A stretch of 10,238 bases of DNA from Larix sibirica (taxonomy: Eukaryota; Streptophyta; Pinopsida; Pinales; Pinaceae). The DNA lies in contig NWUY0300030292.1 in assembly GCA_004151065.3 (NCBI GenBank), positions 22,431 through 32,668 on the forward strand, read 5' to 3'. Shown here one piece after another: positions 1 through 7,629 of this stretch. The notes under the pieces are model-generated. The model was not told the origin of the DNA. It did not search any database and saw only the letters and a list, made by a program, of their open reading frames with translations. Position 1 is the stretch's first letter. Each line of letters starts with the position of its first letter. The position numbers and the translations under genes were made by a program.

Positions 1-224
1 ATAAAAGGCTTGGCACACTCCATTGTAAGGTGGCATGGAGGTGAATGGGTGAGCTCAGTTGGCCCGGTTAACCGGCTTTGGCCAAGGATAATGAAGCTTC
101 ATTGTTGTTGGTTTTTCCCCGCATGGGATTTTCTAGGGTAAATGTATTGTGTTCAATGTTGCTATAACTGTGATAAATATTTATTCCTCATATATATTGT
201 TAATGCTCGCTATAAACCCTAACA
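1..224 (+). mobile_element. Terminal part of a Ty1/copia-like LTR (3' LTR or solo LTR)
   Basis: The stretch resembles the 3' half of plant Ty1/copia LTRs. It has a short GC-richer block, then the run ttccccgcatgggatttt around 114-132, which is like the conserved U3/R-region motif of these LTRs. An AT-rich segment follows, ending in ccctaaca, so the last two bases are the canonical CA. Directly after 224, homology to the second repeat copy begins at ggtagg, which fits an LTR end abutting an interrupted older repeat. The bases ggtag (225-229) would be the right-hand 5-bp target duplication. The LTR start and its left partner lie outside the window. The assignment rests on motif resemblance and the CA/junction coincidence, not on a database match. 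Confidence 0.5.
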
Positions 225-898
225 GGTAGGACCTCAACTCCTACCAACTTCCCCTCTGTGTTTTTCAACACACTCACTCTCGTGGTGGATTGTTGTGACT
301 GGCCTGGTTTGCTTTGTGCATTGGGGAGTTCGTTTAGGGTTTAGGGTTGTAACTATTGTATGTTGCTATTGTTTTGTAGAGCATGAAAGTGGTTATGCTC
401 TGTTTGTAAAAATGGGGTTGTGGGTTCTGCTTCGTTTGTAAAAATGGTGTCATATCAACTGAAAAATGGTGTTAATGGTTCGATGTTATTATTGGCCCTG
501 TTGATATGTTTCTCTATTTGTATTTCCCTGCTCGTTGATATAACATGGATTTGGTTATATTTGCTCCGTGGTTCGGATCTCATGCAACAAATTTAGTTAA
601 TTTGGTTAGACAAGCATGTGCTTTGGTTGTATGGATGGACATACATGTGCTCTATTTGGTTAATTTGTTTAATGTGATATGTTTGTATGGATTTCCTCTA
701 GTTTAATGGTTTAATGGCTTTCCTCCGAAACTGTTTAATGGTTAAAGGAAAAATAATGGGTTTATTTGTGTGTCCATGCATTTCATTTGATTTTGGTTCA
801 TTTCATTTGATTCCGGTTCTCTTTGGGAGATTTTGCATTCCGCGGAGATTGTTTAATGGTTAAAGGAAAAAAATGGGTTTATTTATGCATGTGAAACT

Positions 899-1032
899 GA
901 ACTTGCATTGTAAACCCCTTTGATAGTTTTGATTATCAACAAGAAGTTAGAAAGGGGAAATCCTGATAGAAACTTAGTGTCAATAGGTATGGCAAGTGGC
1001 TTAGGTTTAAGGAAGGGTTATGGAGATATATG
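899..1032 (+). repeat. Internal direct repeat, unit A of copy 1
   Basis: The unit runs from gaacttgcattgtaaac to about gatatatgag and recurs at 1238-1360, separated by about 205 bp. Both units share ttgcattgtaaacc, caacaagaagt and aagtggcttaggtttaagg. The same two-unit arrangement occurs in copy 2 (6109-6243 and 6451-6573), so the duplication is older than the divergence of the two large copies. Unit A is slightly longer because it contains an extra acttagtgtcaatag segment. Confidence 0.8.
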
Positions 1033-1281
1033 AGTTCTTTTGAAAATCCATCTTGGCCTCATCCCATGTTTCAAATTCATGACCACACTATTTAATGATA
1101 TACTTTGGATATTGAACTGTGCACCCTTGTGGATCATAATTTTTGTGCCCTTGCTATCAATTGTCATGAAGGAGACTTTATCCACCTCTATTTCTGTTGC
1201 TAGTAGTTTCTTGAAAGGTTTTAAAAACATGGCAAGTGAACTTGCATTGTAAACCTCTTTGACAGTTTTGACTGGCAACAA
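1018..1281 (-). pseudogene. Decayed coding-like fragment of unknown origin (copy 1)
   Basis: I do not recognise the product. On the minus strand 87 codons are open, reading LPVKTVKEVYNASSLAMF at the start and containing TEIEVDKVSFMTIDSKG. The equivalent stretch of copy 2 (about 6380-6505) keeps the same frame and much of the peptide (VKTVKEVYNA, TEIEVDKVAF, LIHKGA) before a TAG and a 1-bp length difference break it. Closer to the 3' end, another frame looks more protein-like in both copies: HEFETWDEAKMDFQK here and HEFKAWDEAKPDFQK in copy 2. That suggests the true reading frame switched through an indel. This could be a captured host exon or part of an element's own gene. No catalytic motif is visible, and the AT-rich composition makes an open frame of this length only weak evidence by itself. 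Confidence 0.35.
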
Positions 1282-1360
1282 GAAGTCACAAAGGGGAGAT
1301 CCCTAGAGTAGGTATGGAAAGTGGCTTAGGTTTAAGGAAGGGTTATGGAAGATATATGAT
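1238..1360 (+). repeat. Internal direct repeat, unit B of copy 1
   Basis: This is the second unit of the internal duplication, from gaacttgcattg to gatatatgata, closely matching 899-1032 but without the acttagtgtcaatag segment. Read on the minus strand, both units carry the same peptide-like core (FLL-VKTVKEVYNASSLA in units with few changes). A piece of the coding-like relic was therefore duplicated together with its flanks. Confidence 0.8.
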
Positions 1361-1381
1361 AACCATAGTGGGTTGAAGTCT

Positions 1382-3044
1382 NATTGGATTTTCTATTATA
1401 ACCACTTTTCAAAAATATTGCATCCATTATGCATCTAATAGTGTTGAGATGACACAATTTTGGGCATTTTTACAAAAGGTAACTGCTCCTTAAGTTAGGA
1501 TATCCCTCCAAAAATGTCATATAAAAATGGCCGCCACATATATTCCAAGGGTAGGCACTCCTCATGAAGCATCTAGTCATTATCATAAGATGTCACAACA
1601 AGTGTCATAAGATGTAGATATAGTAGAGTGATTTAGTGATAAGGGGTTAGCCCACATATAACTTACGATTTATTGACAAATTTGATGACAATATATGAAG
1701 TTAATTATAATTGCACATTTCTAACAACTCAATGACTTATCTAACTTTTACTCATCTAGTCTAACATTGTTGTTACGATTTTAAAGTCGCATTATATGTG
1801 AAAGTCCTAAGTGAAGGTGCTAGATTCCTAAAGCAAGTGAGGGTACACGAAGTGAATGTGTACTTATTAGGTAAAGAAAGGGGTATTTGCAACATAATCA
1901 TCATAGAAACTGAGTGTGATAGGTCTACCCTTAACTTTCAAGAGTTAGGGTTTAAGATATTTTTTCCACATGTGTGCCTTCGAAGGAAGTGTTGTCATGG
2001 GCCACTCACCCCTGAGCCTTATTTTTTACAATCCTTTTTACTTTGTTTTTCATTTGTTTACATTTCTTATCCTTTTCATTGGCTTAGTTCCTTTACTTTA
2101 GATTTAGCTTTGATAACTTGGGACTTGGGGAACCTGGCTTTTAGCAAAGGGGAATATCTTCCATATGTTCTTAATTTAATTTAGCAACAATGAACTTAAA
2201 GAATTCGACTCTTTTAGATTTATTGAGACATTCATATATGGAAATAGTTTAATACCTTAGGTTGTTATTAATGATCGATCATTTACTAAGGGGGAAATAA
2301 AGGAGGTGGATGTTTTGGCTAGTGAAATGAAAAATGGCTAAGGAAAATGTTATGAAATGGGTGAAATCACTTAATTAGTTAACTAAGACATGGCACCAAT
2401 GTTAGACTAATACATAAGTAATTGGTTTAAGTATTACGAGCCATTTTACAAGCATAAAAGTAACATCCCATGAAATGATATCGTCATACAAACAAACATT
2501 TTAAATGTCAATGGGGGTAAGAGATATCACAACAATAGCACATTTGACACCATCTTTGCTATGCACATCCAAGTCACATGGACCATATAAAAATGTTGGA
2601 AGGATATTTAACCAATGATCTATGGAGGAAGCCACAGATCTCATCTTAGGAACCAGTGATCAACATATCACTCCTTGATAAAAAAAGGGGTAACATGCCT
2701 CATTGAAAATCATGGAGATGGAGCTATGATAAATTTCCATTAGATCTATTTCAAATAAAATTTATGCAACAATAAAACCATGTTATAACATTTTCGGTAG
2801 AATTAAAAGAAGATGAGAATTGCAGGGTTCTAAGAAACTGTGGATCGAGCATCATTATATGTTTGGAAAATCAAGATCTCTTTAGAATCACAAGTAATAG
2901 GGTAATGATAATTAATTGTAGTCTACTAGTTAATGCTAGGATGCATAGATTTGGACTAAAAAGGAATCAAGATTATGTATGATTTGCCGTAAAGAGGATA
3001 CTATGTAGCAATGTAACAATGCAACAAGTAGATTTACTTGGGAA
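1382..3044. other. AT-rich spacer with no assignable feature
   Basis: This stretch begins with the single N of the window. I find no homology to the flanking repeat copies, no inverted-repeat ends and no recognisable protein. The longest plus-strand frame (1798-2184, 128 codons) starts at a GTG, has no family resemblance and turns into a T-rich hydrophobic run, so I do not call it a gene. A possible remnant of an old retroelement cannot be excluded. Confidence 0.5.
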
Positions 3045-3850
3045 TTAATGTATTTGCTTGCATGATACCTTTAGTCTAGTTTTCAAGAGATGAGATTTGG
3101 GAAGAGAGAATAGACAATTCTTTAGATGAAGTAAGTTCTTTAGATAAAAGAGGAGTGGTTGCTCCCTCAAAATTATGTTGTGAAGATCCTGGCATTTTTT
3201 ATCTTGTAAATTATTGTCAAATGTGCCCTTAACATTGCTACTTAATGCCTTCTTGTTTGTCACATTCTCATATGGTGGGTACGTAGAAGCAGTTAATGAT
3301 TGCATATACCTTTTCAATAACATTTGTTTTAGTTTTTGAATCATTCGATTGTAATACTTTGGGGATATAGGTAGAATTTTCATCTGATTATGCTTGTTGT
3401 TACTATCATCTTTATTCTTCCCATCCTCAAGAATGGCTTATGCAATCCTCGTGCTTGAAATTTAAGCGCTAAATGGAATAATTTATTTAGATGGAACAAC
3501 TACAGTTGATCCCTCAAGGTCGTATTGTGATAGATCTTTGAATCTATGTGCTTGCAAATTAGTACTAGATATGTCCTGACAAACATGTTCAAAATAATTT
3601 TCAATATTTACCATAAAAACATATAATGTTCACTTAGCATTTCTTAGCACTTACAAAGTTGTTTTCCAATCATCCTTGAAAAATACAATGAAAGGAGAAT
3701 TTATTTTGAATAGAATATTGGAAAATACAAACTCATATTTACTAAGAAAACAAAAACCCCATAACCATGATGCAAGGCCTTTAAATGATTTGAGACTTTG
3801 TTCATAGAGTGGGAAGGAGATGCGTGTTCAACTATGCTAATACAAATGAC
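3045..3850 (-). other. Possible heavily decayed minus-strand reading frame, unidentified
   Basis: A minus-strand frame is open for 112 codons at 3045-3383. The same frame can be followed upstream to about 3850 with only about five stops, giving segments such as SPFIVFFKDDWKTTL and CQDISSTNLQAHRFKDLSQ. The peptide is K/N/L-rich and matches no family I know. A spread-out old coding remnant is conceivable, but AT-rich DNA can give the same picture by chance. There is no second copy in the window to test conservation. Confidence 0.15.
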
Positions 3851-4763
3851 ATTTCCTACTATCTCTGTAAGTAAAAAAATCATTAATATTATGTTGATCT
3901 CTAGTATAAATAACCTAACTTTGTACATTTTAACAAAGTATTATAGCTTTAATATTTTCGAGTGCCATGTCACTAATCTAATCCTTTCTATGTAAATCAC
4001 ATCAATCGAATTTACTATGTATTAGCCCATGTCTTGTTATCTGAATATAAAAGTGTGAATATTTCCAACAACACTTCCTACCAAAAATTCAGTTTTTGTT
4101 AAATGAATTGACATCCTGTCTACAAATGTGTCAATAACCTGCCACATCAATCACAAAAATTCATATTTCAGTAAAAATAACTCGCTGCTAACGAGCGATG
4201 GAGTTTTAATGTGTGTCAAATTACCAAGAAACAAAAATATAAATACCTAAATGGGATCTATTATATATATGAATAACCAAAACCCATTTTATACTTAGAA
4301 ATTCAAATCCCGTCGAATTCAGAAACCCAAAGGATCTGACACCATTATTGTCTCAAAAACCTTTATCGAACAAAAATACAAAATATCAATGAATATAAAT
4401 ACTTTCAAAACCATTCATATCCAACATGAAGATTTGAACTGCTCGGTTATTTTTAGCAAGTAATTTCTATCACGTTAGCAATTAATGGTAAAAAATATGT
4501 CTGACGATTCGTATTTAAGTCAGTGATTAAATTCGCCTTGTAATGGAGATTTCAGGCGGAACGAGAACCTTGATCATGAGCCATTTCTATACCCGAACAA
4601 ATTATATTGCATTTTAATTCTAGGGCTACAATTTTCGGATGCTAAGTGCCATCATTTTCCGGCATCCCTCTCCAACCCAAAGAGATCCGACAACTAAACT
4701 TTTGAAATGTATAAAATTATTTTTTTTGCTGAATAAATATATAGGGAAGGGACGTCAATAGTG
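3851..4763. other. AT-rich spacer with no assignable gene
   Basis: The DNA is about two thirds A+T, with scattered TATATA runs (for example 4260-4272), poly-T at about 4719-4728 and no persuasive reading frame in either direction. A weak tRNA-promoter-like pair of boxes on the minus strand (4428-4481) is discussed as a finding but is not called as a gene. The right edge is set by the left inverted repeat at 4764. Confidence 0.5.
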
Positions 4764-4970
4764 GTGCTCCCTCCCCTTTTACACCTAGACGATCCATGTG
4801 GAGGGCACATTGGCACTCCAAAACCCACTGTTTGGCAGTGCTAGGTGTTCCCTACAGAACCCCACTTTATTTCACTTTAATGTCTTTGGCATACATGCTT
4901 ACCGACTCTTCTCCCGTTGTCGGTCTAACTCCCCCGTTCATTCCTGTCTGGGGTTGGTGGGTGACCATTT
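4764..4970 (+). repeat. Left terminal inverted repeat
   Basis: This arm runs from gtgctccctcccc to gggttggtgggtgaccattt. It aligns almost without gaps to the reverse complement of 7023-7229. The outermost ~20 bases are C-rich in both arms and align less certainly, so the exact outer edge may be off by several bases. Confidence 0.8.
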
Positions 4971-5399
4971 TCCCACCTTGGTGGTGGTGTGCTTGGTCGT
5001 TGTAACCCACTCGAAGCTTCACCATATTCTGCTAGTTGGTTTGATTGTGAGTCAGTGTTGGTTCTTTGTTTGGCCGTGTGCATGCTTTGTCTGGCGGTGT
5101 GGGTGCCTGTCTGGTTTTTGGGTGTGTTACTCCGGTTTAGTTGCTCATGGTTGCTGGTTCAACTGCTCGAGTTTGCAACTCCTGTGAAGACCCTATCATC
5201 CAACTGCGACGCTTCAGTTGGTGACCATTCGCTATTGGTTCTTCGTGAGCTAAGCTCTATATCGATGGATTTTATGTGGGTTTCAAAGCTCAATCTCCAC
5301 GTTGTAAATTCCCCTTTGTGTGTGCAGGTCGCTTTAGAGGTGAGTGGAGCTGCGCGGATGGAGATCGAGGCGGTTGCAGCGTTGCTTGTGGTTTTTCCT
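4971..5399. other. GC-richer interior block of the long-TIR element, possibly captured sequence
   Basis: This block is clearly richer in G+C than its surroundings and has few stop codons in several frames at once. Plus-strand frames are open at 4796-5005, 4798-5187 and 4989-5519, and a minus-strand frame at 5159-5452. Overlapping openness of this kind is a composition effect, so I call no gene. The block does contain splice-like signals: tgtgtgcag followed by gtcgctttagag and gtgagt at about 5319-5346. An ATG at 5358 reads MEIEAVAALLVVFP up to cctggtagg. These would suit a captured fragment of a host 5' region. The corresponding part of copy 1 lies outside the window. Confidence 0.35.
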
Positions 5400-5885
5400 G
5401 GTAGGACCTTAACTCCTACCAGCTTCTCCTCTGCGTTTTTCAACATACTCACTCTCTTGGTAGATTGTTGTGACTGGCTTGGTTTGCTTTGTGCCTTGGG
5501 GAGTTCATTCAGGGTTTAGGGTTGTAACTACTGTATTTGGTTGTTGTTTTGTAGAGCACGAAAGGGGTTATACTATGTTTGTAAAAATGGGGTTGTGGCT
5601 TCTAATCCTGTTTGTTAAAATGGTGTTATATCAACTGAAAATGGTGTTAATGGTTCGCTGGTATTACTAGTTCGTTGATATGTGCTCTATTTGTATTGCT
5701 CTGCTTGTTGATATAACGAGAATTTGGTTATATTTGCTCTGTGGTTTGATTCTCATGCAACGAATTTGGTTAATGTGGTTAATTTGGTTCCCCTGCAACA
5801 AATTTGATTAGACAAGCATGTGCTTTGTTTATATCGCTAGACATAATTTGGTTAATGTGCTATGTTTGTATGGATTTCCTCCATA

Positions 5886-5941
5886 ATGGTTTAATGGATT
5901 TCCTCTGAGACTGATGGTTTAATGGATTTCCTCCGAGACTA
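5886..5941 (+). repeat. 28-bp tandem duplication
   Basis: Two adjacent 28-bp units (5886-5913 and 5914-5941), each starting atggtttaatggatttcctc, differ at about two bases. Copy 1 has a single related unit near 705-733, so this tandem step is private to copy 2 or was lost from copy 1. Confidence 0.8.
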
Positions 5942-6108
5942 TTTAATGGTTAAAGGAAAAACAATGGGTTTATTTGTGCATGTGCATGCATTTCATTTGA
6001 TCCTAGTTCATTTCATTTGATTTTGGTTCTCTCCAAGAGGTTTGGCATTCCTTCGAGATTGTTTAATGGTTAAATGAAAAAAATGGGTTCATTTATGCAT
6101 GTGCAAGT

Positions 6109-6243
6109 GAACTTGCATTGTAAACCTCTTTGACAGTTTTGACTATCAACAAGAAGTCAAAAAGGGAAAATCCCAATAACACCTTAGTGTCAATAGGTAT
6201 GGAAAGTGGCTTAGGTTTAAGGAAGGGTTATGGAAGATCTATG
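6109..6243 (+). repeat. Internal direct repeat, unit A of copy 2
   Basis: This is the counterpart of 899-1032, from gaacttgcattgtaaacc to about gatctatgag, including the acttagtgtcaatag-like segment (here accttagtgtcaatag). On the minus strand it encodes the peptide-like core FDFLLIVKTVKEVYNASSLA. Confidence 0.8.
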
Positions 6244-6505
6244 AGATCTTTTGAAAATCCGGCTTGGCCTCATCCCATGCTTTGAACTCATGGTCACACT
6301 CTTCAATGCTATAATTTGGATATTTTGAACTATGCACCCTTATGGATCAGAATTTCTATGCACTTGCTATCAGTTGTAATGAAGGCAACTTTATCCACCT
6401 CTATTTCTGTTGATAATAGTCTTTTGAGAGGTTTTGAAAACATGGCAAATGAAATTGCATTGTAAACCTCTTTGACAGTTTTGACTGTCAACAATAAGTC
6501 ACACA
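6240..6505 (-). pseudogene. Decayed coding-like fragment of unknown origin (copy 2)
   Basis: This is the homologue of the minus-strand frame at 1018-1281. From about 6505 downward it reads DLLLTVKTVKEVYNA, then TEIEVDKVAF and LIHKGA, then meets TAG. One extra base relative to copy 1 follows (in the run ttcaaaatatcc as read on the minus strand). After that base another frame reads YSIEECDHEFKAWDEAKPD and continues to FQK, which looks more protein-like than the copy 1 frame there. Keeping peptide-like sequence in two diverged copies, with the frame switching at an indel, suggests an ancestral coding exon. I cannot name it. Confidence 0.35.
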
Positions 6506-6573
6506 GGAGAAATCGCTATAGCAGGTATGGCAAGTGGCTTAGGTTTAAGGAAGGGTTATGGAAGATATATGAT
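6451..6573 (+). repeat. Internal direct repeat, unit B of copy 2
   Basis: This is the counterpart of 1238-1360 (starting gaaattgcattgtaaacc) and a diverged duplicate of 6109-6243. As in copy 1, the unit lacks the acttagtgtcaatag segment, so units A and B differed before the large copies separated. Confidence 0.8.
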
Positions 6574-6594
6574 AACCATAGTGGGTTGAAGTCT

Positions 6595-7022
6595 CACTTG
6601 AGCCATGTTTGATAGTGTCGATTAAGTGATGTGCAAAGTATTAAATATTTAGTAGGGTTGCAATATCATTAGTTAATATTTAATGGAATTTATTCAAGCT
6701 AACCAAAATTATCACAAACATATTAATGGAAACAATGCACACATTACAACTCATTGTAGTGAAAGATTATAGATATTACATGCATAGAACTAACACCAAA
6801 ACACAATTCTTTCATATGCAACTCAACACAATACCATCACTAACCCACTAGAGTCTTAAATTACACAACAATCCTCATATATGTAGGCAATTGAGGTGAT
6901 CACATGGGATCTATGAGATGACTCCTAGGATGCACTTGTATTCCAATTCTCGACCAGATAAGATAGGCTTTGGTGGACAATGAAAATCCTATTCTTGTCT
7001 TAGTTTTTATCCTTAACAATAT
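6595..7022. other. Right interior arm of the long-TIR element, anonymous AT-rich DNA
   Basis: I see no reading frame of interest and no match to copy 1. Its last 51 bases, from 6972, resemble a segment just outside the element (7251-7305), so the right inverted repeat is bracketed by a short direct repeat. Confidence 0.45.
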
Positions 7023-7026
7023 AAAT
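6972..7026 (+). repeat. Short direct repeat, inner copy (partner at 7251-7305)
   Basis: The segment starts ggtggacaatg and ends with aacaatataaa. Aligned without gaps to 7251-7305 it matches at about 43 of 55 positions by eye. The two copies flank the right inverted repeat at an offset of 279 bp. Confidence 0.6.
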
Positions 7027-7229
7027 TGTCACCCACTAGCCCCAGACATGAATGAAGATGTTGTTAGACCGACGACGGGAGAAGAGTCGGGAAGCATGTA
7101 TGCCAAAGAAATTAAAGTGAAATAAAGTGGGGATCCGTAGGGAACTCATGCCACTGCTAGGTGGTGGGTCTTGGAGTTCCAATGTGCCCACCATGTGGCT
7201 CGTCTAGGTGGAAGAGGGGGGGGGTGCAC
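7023..7229 (-). repeat. Right terminal inverted repeat
   Basis: This is the inverted partner of 4764-4970, the same length. Its outer end on the plus strand is an unbroken G run (7216-7224) followed by tgcac. The corresponding C-rich outer end of the left arm is less uniform, so the last ~15 bases align loosely. Confidence 0.8.
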
Positions 7230-7629
7230 ATATAAAAAATCACCTCCAAAGGTGGACAATGGATATCCTTTCCTTATCTTTGATATCATTCTTATCAATA
7301 TAAACAAAATTTGAGCTCTCTAGAAAAAATATGAGAGGATTTTTATATAAGACTTGCAACAAATTTTTATAAAGACAAACAAGTTCCCAAACAAACCAAA
7401 TGTTGCAATTGATTGTTGTACTGTTTGTTTGCTTGCCAACATAATATTTCCTTAAACATTCAAAAAGTATTGGATAGGTAACTAGTGTTGCATTTACAAG
7501 AAAAATACATCAATATATTGCCTTCAATTATAGAGAAAACTGATTGAATACTGGATTAGAAGAACGTCCACAAAATGCCTCTGTAACAAAATCCACATTC
7601 CATGTGGTTAGGCTAATTATTTGATATCT
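7230..7629. other. Spacer between the long-TIR element and the transposase pseudogene
   Basis: This is AT-rich DNA containing the outer copy of the 55-bp direct repeat (7251-7305) and otherwise nothing I can assign. It would include the 3' untranslated part and the terminal inverted repeat of the pogo-like element if these survive. I could not recognise that terminus, since its partner would lie beyond the right edge of the window. Confidence 0.45.

Larger units (their letters stand above)
225..1381 (+). repeat. Dispersed repeat, copy 1 (left-truncated, right end lost)
   Basis: This 1.16 kb segment aligns along its length with 5400-6594, by eye about 80-85% identical with small indels. Both copies begin at ggtaggacct, pass a T/G-rich central part with gttaatttggtt- and tttaatggtt-like runs, and end at gggttgaagtct. 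In copy 1 the left side is replaced by the copia-like LTR end, and the right side changes to unrelated DNA at the N (1382). Copy 2 sits inside a long-TIR element, so copy 1 is probably the remnant of a second member of that family, although neither terminal inverted repeat is visible here. A plant telomere-type run gtttagggtttagggttg lies near 331-348. Confidence 0.8.
5400..6594 (+). repeat. Dispersed repeat, copy 2 (inside the long-TIR element)
   Basis: This segment is homologous to 225-1381 from ggtaggacct to gggttgaagtct. Differences include a 28-bp tandem duplication (5886-5941) absent from copy 1, and many substitutions. To the left the element continues into the GC-richer block and the left inverted repeat. 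To the right, sequence beyond 6594 is not shared with copy 1. The two copies in direct orientation about 5.2 kb apart could support unequal recombination. Confidence 0.8.
4764..7229. mobile_element. Non-autonomous element with ~207-bp terminal inverted repeats
   Basis: The left arm at 4764-4970 is matched in inverted orientation by 7023-7229, the same length and roughly 80% identical by eye. Shared blocks include cacctagacg, ctttatttcactttaat, tttggcatacatgctt, cgactcttctcccgt and cggtctaac. Between the arms lies about 2.05 kb with no transposase-like frame. The interior holds a GC-richer block (4971-5399), repeat copy 2 (5400-6594) and an AT-rich right arm (6595-7022). Long TIRs with acquired interior sequence are typical of non-autonomous Mutator-like elements (MULEs, Pack-MULEs), and that is my leading reading. 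No clear 8-11 bp target duplication is visible next to either end, so the superfamily stays open. A foldback element, or two independent fragments of one repeat in opposite orientation, would also fit. Confidence 0.6.

Noticed and set aside
331-348. Interstitial telomere (TTTAGGG repeats)
   Set aside because: Only about two units are present, and copy 2 has one. This matches a common plant telo-box-like motif rather than a telomeric array.
1798-2184. 128-codon plus-strand frame as a gene
   Set aside because: It starts at GTG, has no motif or family resemblance, drifts into a T-rich hydrophobic run, and has no second copy for comparison.
3701-3995. Opposing 75- and 65-codon frames
   Set aside because: They overlap on opposite strands in AT-rich DNA, and neither shows a recognisable domain.
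4182-4198. Hairpin around ctcgctgctaacgagcg as a terminator or regulatory stem
   Set aside because: The stem is only about five base pairs with no context. In a plant spacer this is expected by chance.
4796-5670. Several long plus-strand open frames (up to 176 codons, 4989-5519) in the GC-richer block
   Set aside because: Three or more frames on both strands are open over the same bases, starts are non-ATG in places, and the peptides are low-complexity hydrophobic (V/L/C/W-rich). This is a composition effect.
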